64,000 nucleotides of DNA from Polynucleobacter sp. AP-Titi-500A-B4. Lineage in GTDB: Bacteria > Pseudomonadota > Gammaproteobacteria > Burkholderiales > Burkholderiaceae. The position numbers were made by a program, and so were the translations under genes. The stretch is taken from positions 866,861 to 930,860 of the forward strand of contig NZ_CP061311.1 in NCBI RefSeq assembly GCF_018688095.1. Direction: 5' to 3'. Positions 17,496 through 26,055 of this stretch are shown one piece after another. The notes below the pieces were generated by a model. The model ran no database searches. It saw only the letters and a program-made list of their open reading frames with translations, and had not been told where the DNA came from. Every line of letters begins with the position of its first letter. The stretch's first letter is position 1.

Positions 17496-17506
17496 TTAAT
17501 GCCAGC

Positions 17507-18205
17507 TCAGGCACACTTCCTTGAAAGAGCCTCCAGAAAAAGCGGCTCCAGGAGATCATGGCGGCTACCCTGAGATAGGCTGCTATCCACATCAGAATTG
17601 GTAGCAGGATAAGCAATAATGAGGGGATTAAGGTCAATCAGGCCATTTTCCAGCTCTTCTTTAATGCTTTCAGTGAGCTGAGGCCTATTTCCATGGTTTT
17701 CATCTGCTAAGGCAACAACGCCTGGGTGAAGCTTAATAAAACCTTCATCTACTAGTATAGGTATACGCTGTGTGTCCTTGTTTTTACTCAGATAATGGAT
17801 TAAATGAACCTGCTCCACGGGGGGTATCAGGGCATCCAAGAAGATCAAATCTGGGGCAATTGAAACAGCCTTCATTAAGCCCTCCAGGCTGTCGACAGCC
17901 ACTTCCATTTCAACTTTGAGTTGCCAGTCTTGGATCGAACTCAATAACTCTTCGCTATTTTCAGTTCTTCTAAAGATGCCCATGGCCACGCAGTTTTGGG
18001 TTGTTTTTTGCCGCATAGCCCGTTTTCTTCTCAAAAGTTGCTGTTCGAGGGAACTGGCAAGAATGCGGCGGTGGCCTCCCCGGGTTTTCCAGGCAATTAA
18101 TTCACCTAATTCCACCATTTTTTGGACGGTTCCAAGAGACACCTGTAAGACTTTGGCGCTTTGTCTGGTGCTGAGATATTCCATTTCTGGCGTAATTGCT
18201 TTCAT
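17507..18205 (-). CDS. HTH (excisionase/MerR-like) regulator with receiver-like C-terminus
   Basis: This 232-residue protein has an N-terminal excisionase-type winged HTH, residues about 9-50 (STRQSAKVLQVSLGTVQKMV, then TRGGHRRI). A basic linker (RRKRAMRQK) follows, then a response-regulator-like domain at residues about 72-195. The motif PDLIFLDALIP places a possible phospho-acceptor at Asp-124. The usual late Thr and Lys of the receiver active site are not clear, so it may be a pseudo-receiver. The order (HTH first, receiver second) is opposite to most response regulators. No histidine kinase is nearby. It diverges from odhA across a repeat-rich 300-bp region, so it may control that operon or itself. 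Confidence is high for the gene and moderate for the domain reading. Confidence 0.82.
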   Translation of the reverse strand: MKAITPEMEYLSTRQSAKVLQVSLGTVQKMVELGELIAWKTRGGHRRILASSLEQQLLRRKRAMRQKTTQNCVAMGIFRRTENSEELLSSIQDWQLKVEMEVAVDSLEGLMKAVSIAPDLIFLDALIPPVEQVHLIHYLSKNKDTQRIPILVDEGFIKLHPGVVALADENHGNRPQLTESIKEELENGLIDLNPLIIAYPATNSDVDSSLSQGSRHDLLEPLFLEALSRKCA

Positions 18206-18505
18206 ATTCTCCTTAATTTCATTAATTCACCTGAAGATTTAGAGAATAAAAATCAAATCAATTTCAATCTGTCCGTAATTATTGAAAGCAAAGTAGGAAA
18301 GTTCTTATTCATGGCTGGTTTATAGGGAGATACCCCCAAAACCCGATAAATCAGGGAAAGTCCTTTATAGGGCAATGGTCACTCGTGGTAAATTACTGTT
18401 GTAGTAACAGTATTTGCACAGATCAATTCGTGAAGCGGTGTAGCCGTATAACGAATGGTTATAACCACAGTTTTTATTCGGGAAACCCGATGAAAGGTGA
18501 GCATC
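18206..18505. promoter_or_regulatory. Divergent regulatory region between the HTH-receiver gene and odhA
   Basis: The 300-bp region has several inverted repeats. TACTGTT/AACAGTA with a 5-nt spacer lies at 18394-18412. TGGTTATAACCA is a perfect 12-bp palindrome at 18456-18467. ATTCGT (18426-18431) pairs with ACGAAT (18451-18456). A tight TCGGG-AAA-CCCGA hairpin at 18478-18490 lies directly before the odhA ribosome-binding site. The first two look like operator half-sites. The last could affect translation. Confidence 0.5.
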
Positions 18506-21361
18506 ATGATGCAGGACCAAAGAGATAATTCCTATCTCTTCGGCGGAAACGCCCCCTATGTAGAAGAGCTCTACGAATCCTACTTGCACGATCCAACTTC
18601 TGTTGCTGATCATTGGCGAGATTATTTTGATAACGTAAAACAAGTCCCTGCGGTCGATGGCTCATCTCGAACTGACATTGCGCACGGACCGATTGTTGCG
18701 TCATTTGCTGAGCGCGCTAAGCAAGGCCCGATTAGAACAATTTCTGATTCGGCTGACTCTGAAATGGGACGCAAGCGTGTTGCAGTTCAACAGCTTATTG
18801 CGGCGTATCGTAACGTCGGCAATCGCTGGGCTGATATAGATCCCTTAAAGCGGACAGAACGCCAGGACATTCCTGAGCTAGATCCTGCTTTCTATGGCTT
18901 TACCGATGGCGATATGGATATCGTCTTTAACACCAGTAATACCTTCTTCGGTAAAACCGAAATGACCTTGCGCGATTTACTGCAAGCGTTGCGCGAAACC
19001 TATTGCGGCAAGATCGGCGCCGAGTATATGTTTATTGCCGATCAAAAGATTAAGAAGTGGTGGCAAGAGAAGTTGGAGTCTATTCGCTCAAAGCCAGCAT
19101 TTAACGTAGAGAAAAAGCGTCAAATATTAGACCGCATTACAGCTGCAGAGGGCTTAGAGCGTTACCTTCAAGCAAAGTATGTAGGTCAAAAGCGCTTCTC
19201 TCTAGAGGGTGGTGAAAGTTTCATCGCCTGTATGGATGAACTTATTCATGGCGCAGGTGCCAAGGGAGTTCAAGAGATTGTGATTGGTATGGCTCACCGC
19301 GGCCGTCTCAACGTATTGGTCAATACGTTGGGCAAAATGCCAAAAGACTTGTTTGCAGAGTTTGAGCACAAAGGCCCTGAGACTTTGCCTGCAGGCGATG
19401 TCAAATATCACCAAGGTTTCTCAAGTGATATTTCTACCCCAACAGGTCCAGTCCACGTTTCTTTGGCATTTAATCCTTCTCATCTAGAGATTGTGAATCC
19501 TGTAGTGGAAGGTTCAGCGCGCGCTCGTATGGATCGTCGTGGAGATCTTTTAGGTCAGCAGGTACTTCCTGTTTTGGTGCATGGCGATGCTGCAATCGCT
19601 GGTCAAGGTGTCATGCAAGAAACTTTAGCAATGGCTGAAGTGCGCGGTTATTCGACTGGCGGCACAGTTCACATTGTGATCAATAACCAAATTGGCTTTA
19701 CAACGTCAGATCCGCGCGATTTGCGTTCCAGTTTGTACTGTACGGACATCATGAAGATTATCGATGCTCCGGTATTGCATGTAAACGGTGATGATCCTGA
19801 AGCAGTGGTATTGGCAACACAGTTAGCGATCGAGTTCCGTACACAGTTTCATAAAGATGTGGCGATTGATATTGTTTGCTTCAGAAAACTCGGTCATAAC
19901 GAGCAAGATACTCCCTCGATGACTCAGCCTTTAATGTACAAAATTATTGCTGCACATCCAGGCACTCGCAAACTCTTTAGTGATAAGTTAGAAGCAGAGG
20001 GATCCTTGCCTGCTGGCACAGGAGACCAGATGGTCAAGGACTACCGAGCTGCTATGGATGCTGGTATTCAGACTTCTGACCCTGTTCTGAGTAATTACAA
20101 GGGTAAGTTCTCAGTGGACTGGTCTCCGTTTTTGAATAAAAAATGGACGGATGAGGCTGATACAGCCATCCCGTTGACGGAATGGAAGCGCTTGGCTGAG
20201 CGCATCTCGACTCCACGTGAAGATTTCAAGGTACATCCTTTAGTTGAGAAGGTATTGAACGATCGCGCAGCAATGGGTCGTGGCGAAACCAATATTGACT
20301 GGGGTATGGGCGAGCACATGGCTTTTGCATCATTGGTCGCCAGTGGTTATCCAGTTCGCCTATCTGGTGAAGATAGTGGTCGCGGAACCTTTACCCATCG
20401 TCATGCAGTTCTGCACAATCAAAATCGCGAGAAGTGGGATACCGGTGTTTATATTCCATTGCGCCATGTTGCAAAAGATCAAGCACCATTCCTCGTGATT
20501 GACTCGATCCTCTCTGAAGAGGCCGTTCTTGGTTTTGAATATGGCTATGCTTCAGCTGAACCCAATACGCTGACCATCTGGGAAGCTCAATTCGGCGACT
20601 TTGCGAACGGTGCTCAAGTAGTGATCGATCAGTTTATTGCCTCGGGTGAGGTAAAGTGGGGCCGTGCTAACGGCTTGGTCATGATGTTGCCGCACGGTTA
20701 TGAAGGCCAGGGCCCAGAGCATTCCTCTGCACGTCTTGAGCGCTTTATGCAACTGTGCGCTGACACCAACATGCAAGTGATTCAGCCAACAACCGCATCA
20801 CAGATCTTTCACGTATTGCGTCGCCAGATGATTCGTCAGTTCCGCAAACCACTGATCTTGATGACCCCTAAATCATTGCTGCGTAATAAAGAAGCTGCAT
20901 CACCATTGTCTGAGTTCACTAAAGGTGGCTTCCAGACAATTTTAGGTGAGCGTGATAGCACAATCGATGCTAAGCAGGTAACGCGTTTAATTATGTGCTC
21001 AGGCAAGGTGTATTACGACTTAGTGAAGCAACGCACTGAGAAGAAAGCCATAGACACAGCAATCATTCGCTTGGAGCAACTATATCCATTCCCGCACAAA
21101 GCATTGACTGCTGAGTTGAAGAAATATCCAAAATTGGAAGAGGTTGTTTGGTGTCAAGACGAGCCACAAAACCAGGGTGCATGGTTCTTCGTTCAACACA
21201 ATATCTTGGAAAACATGTCTGACGGCATGAAGCTGGCTTATTCAGGCCGTCCTGCATCTGCTTCACCTGCTTGCGGATATGCGCATCTCCACCAAGAACA
21301 GCAAAAATCTCTTCTGAATGCGGCTTTTGCCAAATTAAAGGGTTATGTGATCACGAAATAA
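18506..21361 (+). CDS. sucA: 2-oxoglutarate dehydrogenase E1 component
   Basis: E1 is the thiamine-diphosphate-dependent decarboxylase of the 2-oxoglutarate dehydrogenase complex of the TCA cycle. The roughly 951-residue protein begins with the E2-interacting segment NSYLFGGNAPYVEELYESYL. It contains GMAHRGRLNVLVN (ThDP-binding region, near residue 265), FNPSHLEIVNPVVEGSARAR and the C-terminal half with EYGYASAEPNTLTIWEAQFGD split across the catalytic interface. ATG at 18506 or 18509 is preferred to the upstream GTG at 18497, because AAAGGTGAG lies just before them. sucB and lpdA follow in the same operon. Confidence 0.97.
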   Translation: MMQDQRDNSYLFGGNAPYVEELYESYLHDPTSVADHWRDYFDNVKQVPAVDGSSRTDIAHGPIVASFAERAKQGPIRTISDSADSEMGRKRVAVQQLIAAYRNVGNRWADIDPLKRTERQDIPELDPAFYGFTDGDMDIVFNTSNTFFGKTEMTLRDLLQALRETYCGKIGAEYMFIADQKIKKWWQEKLESIRSKPAFNVEKKRQILDRITAAEGLERYLQAKYVGQKRFSLEGGESFIACMDELIHGAGAKGVQEIVIGMAHRGRLNVLVNTLGKMPKDLFAEFEHKGPETLPAGDVKYHQGFSSDISTPTGPVHVSLAFNPSHLEIVNPVVEGSARARMDRRGDLLGQQVLPVLVHGDAAIAGQGVMQETLAMAEVRGYSTGGTVHIVINNQIGFTTSDPRDLRSSLYCTDIMKIIDAPVLHVNGDDPEAVVLATQLAIEFRTQFHKDVAIDIVCFRKLGHNEQDTPSMTQPLMYKIIAAHPGTRKLFSDKLEAEGSLPAGTGDQMVKDYRAAMDAGIQTSDPVLSNYKGKFSVDWSPFLNKKWTDEADTAIPLTEWKRLAERISTPREDFKVHPLVEKVLNDRAAMGRGETNIDWGMGEHMAFASLVASGYPVRLSGEDSGRGTFTHRHAVLHNQNREKWDTGVYIPLRHVAKDQAPFLVIDSILSEEAVLGFEYGYASAEPNTLTIWEAQFGDFANGAQVVIDQFIASGEVKWGRANGLVMMLPHGYEGQGPEHSSARLERFMQLCADTNMQVIQPTTASQIFHVLRRQMIRQFRKPLILMTPKSLLRNKEAASPLSEFTKGGFQTILGERDSTIDAKQVTRLIMCSGKVYYDLVKQRTEKKAIDTAIIRLEQLYPFPHKALTAELKKYPKLEEVVWCQDEPQNQGAWFFVQHNILENMSDGMKLAYSGRPASASPACGYAHLHQEQQKSLLNAAFAKLKGYVITK

Positions 21362-21405
21362 TCGTCTTCATTACTCAACATACATACAAATAAACAGGAT
21401 TAATC

Positions 21406-22614
21406 ATGGCTATTTTTGAAGTTAAAGTTCCACAACTCTCCGAATCAGTTGCTGAAGCAACTTTATTGCAATGGAAAAAGAAGGTCGGTGATGCAGTCGG
21501 TCAAGACGAAATCTTGATTGAAATCGAAACTGACAAAGTGGTTCTCGAAGTTCCAGCACCATCTGCTGGTGTATTAACAGAAATCATCGTTGCGGATGGG
21601 GGTACTGTTGTTGCTGAACAGTTGATTGCTAAGATTGATAGCACTGCAGTAGCTACTGCTGCTCCTGCCGCTGCTGCAGCACCTGCTGCCGCACCCGTCG
21701 CTCCTGCAAAAGCGGCGGCTCCAGCCCCTGCGAAATCTTCTGGTGCAGCCGCCTCACCTTCAGCCGCAAAAATTCTTGCTGAGAAAAACGTCGACGCTGG
21801 TCAAGTTGCGGGTTCTGGACGTGATGGCCGCATCACTAAAGGCGATGCCTTGAATGCTTCTGCAGGTGGCGCTAAGTCTGCTGCGTTGCCAAGTGCACAA
21901 ATTCCAATGGGTGATCGTCCAGAAGAGCGCGTTCCAATGAGTCGCTTGCGTGCTCGTATTGCGGAGCGTTTGCTGGAGTCACAAGCAAACAATGCCATCT
22001 TGACTACCTTCAATGAAGTCAATATGGGTCCAGTGATTGCATTGCGTAATAAATACAAAGATCAGTTTGAAAAGACTCATGGCGTGAAATTAGGCTTTAT
22101 GTCTTTCTTTGTCAAAGCAGCTACTCATGCTTTAAAGAAATTCCCACTCCTCAATGCTTCGGTTGATGGCAATGACATCGTTTATCACGGTTACTTTGAT
22201 ATCGGTATTGCCGTAAGCTCACCACGTGGCTTGGTAGTGCCAATTTTGCGTGACGTTGACCAGATGAACTTGGCTGATATCGAGAAGAAGATTGCTGAGT
22301 TTGGTGCCAAAGCTCGTGAAGGTAAATTGTCAATTGAAGAATTGACTGGTGGCACATTCTCCATCTCTAACGGTGGAGTATTCGGCTCAATGCTCTCCAC
22401 ACCAATCATTAATCCTCCTCAATCAGCGATTCTTGGTATTCATGCAACTAAAGACCGCGCTGTAGTAGAGAATGGTCAAGTGGTGGTTCGCCCAATCAAC
22501 TACTTAGCTTTGTCTTATGACCACCGCATCATTGATGGCCGTGAGGCTGTGCTTGGTTTGGTTGCGATGAAGGATGCTTTAGAAGATCCTTCACGTCTTC
22601 TCCTTGATTTGTAA
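21406..22614 (+). CDS. sucB: 2-oxoglutarate dehydrogenase E2 (dihydrolipoamide succinyltransferase)
   Basis: E2 is the core of the complex and moves the succinyl group from E1 to CoA. The 402-residue protein has one lipoyl domain (lipoylated Lys-44 in ETDKVVLEV) and a flexible Ala/Pro-rich linker at about residues 80-115. A peripheral E1/E3-binding domain (SPSAAKILAEKNVDAGQVAG) comes next. The acyltransferase core ends with the catalytic SYDHRIIDG near residue 370. It lies 44 bp after sucA and 11 bp before lpdA. Confidence 0.97.
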   Translation: MAIFEVKVPQLSESVAEATLLQWKKKVGDAVGQDEILIEIETDKVVLEVPAPSAGVLTEIIVADGGTVVAEQLIAKIDSTAVATAAPAAAAAPAAAPVAPAKAAAPAPAKSSGAAASPSAAKILAEKNVDAGQVAGSGRDGRITKGDALNASAGGAKSAALPSAQIPMGDRPEERVPMSRLRARIAERLLESQANNAILTTFNEVNMGPVIALRNKYKDQFEKTHGVKLGFMSFFVKAATHALKKFPLLNASVDGNDIVYHGYFDIGIAVSSPRGLVVPILRDVDQMNLADIEKKIAEFGAKAREGKLSIEELTGGTFSISNGGVFGSMLSTPIINPPQSAILGIHATKDRAVVENGQVVVRPINYLALSYDHRIIDGREAVLGLVAMKDALEDPSRLLLDL

Positions 22615-22625
22615 AAGGGAAGATC

Positions 22626-24062
22626 ATGAGCCAAGCTTTTGATGTACTCGTAATCGGCGGTGGCCCTGGTGGCTACATCGCCGCTATTCGTGCAGCGCAA
22701 CTCGGTTTCAAGGTTGCCTGCGCAGAATCCAATGCCTATGATGATCCTAAAGGCGAGCCACGCTTAGGCGGCACTTGCTTGAATGTGGGTTGCATTCCAT
22801 CTAAAGCCTTGTTGGCCTCTTCCGAAGAATTCGAGAAGATCGGTCATCACGCTGCTGATCACGGCATCAAAGTTGGCTCTGTCAGCATTGATTCTAAGAA
22901 GATGGTTTCTCGTAAAGATGACATCGTGACGAAGATGACTGGTGGGATTCAGTATCTATTCCGTAAGAACAAAATCACTTTGCTCAAAGGACATGCTTCG
23001 TTCGAAGGTAAGGGTGCTGATGGCTATCAAGTGAAAATTGATGGCAAGGATAAAGAGACCGTTTCTGCAAAGAACGTGATTATTGCCACTGGATCTAAAG
23101 CGCGTCACTTACCAGGTCTGCCAGTAGACAACGTCTTAATTTGTGATAACGAAGGTGCCTTGAAGTTTGATTCAGTGCCTAAGAAATTAGGTGTGATTGG
23201 TGCTGGCGTGATCGGTCTTGAACTCGGTTCTGTGTGGCGTCGCCTTGGATCAGAAGTGACTGTACTTGAGGCCTTACCTTCTTTCTTGGCTGCATGTGAT
23301 GTGGGTATTGCCAAAGAAGCACAAAAGCTTTTTTTGAAGCAAGGCCTAAATATCAATATGGGCGTGAAGATCGGTGAAGTCAAAGCGGATAAGAAGGGTG
23401 TAGTGGTCAATTACACCGATAGCGCTGGTAAAGCTGCCAAATTGGAATGCGATCGCTTGATCGTATCTGTTGGTCGCGTACCAAACACCGATAAATTGGG
23501 TTTAGATAAGATTGGCCTCAAAGTGGATGAGCGTGGCTTTATTCCCATTGATGATCACACTTGCGCTACGTCAGCACCAGGCGTATACGCCGTAGGTGAC
23601 GTTGTGCGTGGACCCATGTTGGCACATAAAGCAGAAGACGAAGGCGTTCTGGTTGCTGAAGTGATTGCAGGCCAAAAACCCCACATTGATTACAACTGTA
23701 TTCCTTGGGTGATCTACACCGATCCTGAAATTGCTTGGGTTGGTAAAACAGAGCAAGCGCTCAAAGAGGCAGGTGTTGCTTATAAAGCAGGTCAATTTCC
23801 ATTTGCAGCAAATGGTCGTGCATTAGGCATGGGCCGCGCCGATGGTTTTGTCAAAGTATTAGCCGATGCAAAAACTGATGAGATTCTCGGAGTGCACATC
23901 ATTGGACCAAATGCTTCTGACTTAATTGCTGAAGCTGCTGTCGCAATGGAATTTAAAGCAGCAGCAGAAGATATTGCACGTATCTGCCATCCGCATCCAA
24001 GTTTGTCAGAAGTGATGCGTGAAGCAGCATTGGCGACAGATCAACGTGCACTCAATATGTAA
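22626..24062 (+). CDS. lpdA: Dihydrolipoyl dehydrogenase (E3)
   Basis: E3 is a FAD enzyme that reoxidises the dihydrolipoyl arm of 2-oxoacid dehydrogenase complexes using NAD+. The 478-residue protein has an N-terminal FAD motif GGGPGGYIAAIRA and the redox disulfide Cys-51/Cys-56 in GGTCLNVGCIPSKALL. The NAD-binding motif is GAGVIGLELGSVW, and a C-terminal HPHPSLSE contributes the active-site His-Glu pair. The stop codon TAA is followed at once by the zapE TTG start. Confidence 0.97.
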   Translation: MSQAFDVLVIGGGPGGYIAAIRAAQLGFKVACAESNAYDDPKGEPRLGGTCLNVGCIPSKALLASSEEFEKIGHHAADHGIKVGSVSIDSKKMVSRKDDIVTKMTGGIQYLFRKNKITLLKGHASFEGKGADGYQVKIDGKDKETVSAKNVIIATGSKARHLPGLPVDNVLICDNEGALKFDSVPKKLGVIGAGVIGLELGSVWRRLGSEVTVLEALPSFLAACDVGIAKEAQKLFLKQGLNINMGVKIGEVKADKKGVVVNYTDSAGKAAKLECDRLIVSVGRVPNTDKLGLDKIGLKVDERGFIPIDDHTCATSAPGVYAVGDVVRGPMLAHKAEDEGVLVAEVIAGQKPHIDYNCIPWVIYTDPEIAWVGKTEQALKEAGVAYKAGQFPFAANGRALGMGRADGFVKVLADAKTDEILGVHIIGPNASDLIAEAAVAMEFKAAAEDIARICHPHPSLSEVMREAALATDQRALNM

Positions 24063-25166
24063 TTGAAAACCATTGAGTATTACCATCAAGAGTTAAAGGC
24101 GCGCGGGTATCAAAGCGATCCCGCGCAGCTTCGCGCTGTAGAGCGTTTACAGCAGTGCGAAGATGAGTGGATTGCCTATAAAGAAATCCGCAGTAATAAC
24201 CTCAAAAAAGCGCTTTTTAAGCCTGACCTGCCACAAGGGCTCTATCTTTGGGGCGGAGTAGGGCGTGGCAAATCATTCTTAATGGACTGCTTTTATGCAG
24301 CCTCGCCGTTAGAGAAAAAGATCCGCATTCATTTTCATGAATTCATGCGAGAAGTGCATCGTGAGCTTCATGAGTTATCAGGCTTATCCGATCCTTTAGA
24401 TGAGTTAGCAAAGCGTATTTCAAATCGCTATCGCCTGATTTGTTTTGATGAGTTTCATATTAACGACATCGCTGATGCGATGATTTTGTACCGCTTGCTT
24501 AATGCCCTCTTTGAGGACCGCGTGCAATTTATCATGACATCGAACTACCGACCAGATCAGCTGTATCCAAATGGTTTGCATCGTGACCGTTTGCTGCCTG
24601 CCATCAAACTGCTCGAAGAAAAGTTGGAGGTGTTGAACGTTGATGCAGGTAATGATTACCGCCGCGTACAAATGGCGCAGGTTGAGGCCTATTTAACCCC
24701 AGTCAATGCAGAGACGCAGACCATCCTCGGACAAATGTTTCAGACCTTGATTGGTAATCAAAGAGAAAAACGTAATCCCGTGTTGAATATTGAATCTCGT
24801 GAGTTACGGCCATTACATATGGCTGATGGTGTCGTATGGTTTGATTTTCAAACGCTGTGTTGTGGGCCACGTTCACAAAATGACTACCTAGAGATTGCCA
24901 ATCAGTTTCATACGGTGATTTTGTCAGGCGTGCCTTATATGCCCCCCAGAATGACCAATGAAGCAAGGCGCTTCATTTGGCTCATTGATGTCCTGTATGA
25001 CCACAAAATCAAGCTGATCATGTCTGCCGAGGTCTCGGCACCAGATTTATATACCGAAGGTCAAATTACCGCTGAATTCTCTAGAACGGTATCCCGCTTG
25101 ATTGAGATGCAGTCGCGAGACTACCTTGATGCGCCTCGCCGGGTAATTGATACCAGCTTGACCTAA
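24063..25166 (+). CDS. zapE: Cell division protein ZapE (AFG1-like ATPase)
   Basis: ZapE is an AFG1-type ATPase linked to Z-ring function during cell constriction. The 367-residue protein has Walker A GGVGRGKS (residues 64-71), Walker B LICFDEFHIND, and a sensor region FIMTSNYRPDQLYP. The best start is a TTG that begins immediately after the lpdA stop, giving MKTIEYYHQELKARGY, the usual family N-terminus. No ribosome-binding site is visible, so translation probably depends on termination-reinitiation from lpdA. It is the last clear member of the odh operon. Confidence 0.92.
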   Translation: MKTIEYYHQELKARGYQSDPAQLRAVERLQQCEDEWIAYKEIRSNNLKKALFKPDLPQGLYLWGGVGRGKSFLMDCFYAASPLEKKIRIHFHEFMREVHRELHELSGLSDPLDELAKRISNRYRLICFDEFHINDIADAMILYRLLNALFEDRVQFIMTSNYRPDQLYPNGLHRDRLLPAIKLLEEKLEVLNVDAGNDYRRVQMAQVEAYLTPVNAETQTILGQMFQTLIGNQREKRNPVLNIESRELRPLHMADGVVWFDFQTLCCGPRSQNDYLEIANQFHTVILSGVPYMPPRMTNEARRFIWLIDVLYDHKIKLIMSAEVSAPDLYTEGQITAEFSRTVSRLIEMQSRDYLDAPRRVIDTSLT

Positions 25167-25175
25167 AATAGGGTC

Positions 25176-26024
25176 ATGAGCAGCCTTTCCAGCCTAAATG
25201 CCGATTTACATTGCCACTCTGTGGTCTCTGATGGCACCTTAACGCCTGAAGCATTAGCCGAACGCGCTAAGGCGAATGGTGTCAATTTATGGGCACTCAC
25301 CGATCACGATGAGTTGGGTGGACAACAGCGTGCCAAGATTGCAGCCAGTGCACTCAATATGGATTACTTGGCTGGAGTAGAAATCTCAGTGACTTGGATG
25401 GGGCAAACGATTCATATTGTTGGCCTTGGCATTGACGCTGATCACATGGGCATTATTGAGGGCTTGCGCCGTACGCGTGATGGGCGTGGTAATCGTGCCA
25501 AGATGATGGCCGAGCAATTACTTAAGGTGGGAATACCTGGAGCTTATGAGGGTGCTTTGCAATACGCGGGCAATCACGAGCTTATTTCTAGAACACACTT
25601 TGCGCGCTTTTTAGTCGAGCAGGGCATTTGTAAAGATACTGAGCATGTCTTTAAAAACTATTTAGTTGAAGATAAGCCGGGTTACGTACCCCATATGTGG
25701 GCTAAGCTAGATGACGCGGTAGCTTGGATTAAGGCTGCGGGTGGCGTGGCAGTCATTGCCCATCCAGGCCGTTACAACTTGAATGCCATGCAAATGGACG
25801 AGTTGTATAAGCACTTTAAAGATATAGGCGGCCTAGGAATTGAGGTGGTTACTGGTAGCCATAGCCCTGATCAATATCAAACCTATGGGAAGATTGCCCA
25901 GCAATATGGATTCTTAGCTTCTCGTGGATCAGATTTTCATGATCCTGATGAAAGTCATATTGACTTAGGTACATTGCCTCATTTGCCAGATCACTTGACT
26001 CCTGTTTGGTCTGTCTTTCATTAA
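25176..26024 (+). CDS. PHP-domain phosphoesterase (YciV/RNase AM-like)
   Basis: This is a 282-residue PHP metal-dependent hydrolase. Motifs are DLHCHSVVSDGTLTPEALAE (residues 10-29), LTDHDELGG, GVEISV and IAHPGRYN, with a terminal SRGSDFHDPD. This pattern matches the YciV/TrpH group, which hydrolyses 3',5'-nucleotide bisphosphates and 5' RNA ends. That assignment comes from family knowledge rather than a measured activity. It begins 9 bp after zapE and precedes trpS, a neighbourhood often seen for this family. Confidence 0.88.
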   Translation: MSSLSSLNADLHCHSVVSDGTLTPEALAERAKANGVNLWALTDHDELGGQQRAKIAASALNMDYLAGVEISVTWMGQTIHIVGLGIDADHMGIIEGLRRTRDGRGNRAKMMAEQLLKVGIPGAYEGALQYAGNHELISRTHFARFLVEQGICKDTEHVFKNYLVEDKPGYVPHMWAKLDDAVAWIKAAGGVAVIAHPGRYNLNAMQMDELYKHFKDIGGLGIEVVTGSHSPDQYQTYGKIAQQYGFLASRGSDFHDPDESHIDLGTLPHLPDHLTPVWSVFH

Positions 26025-26055
26025 TTTAACTTCACGATAAAGATAAAGAAAAACG

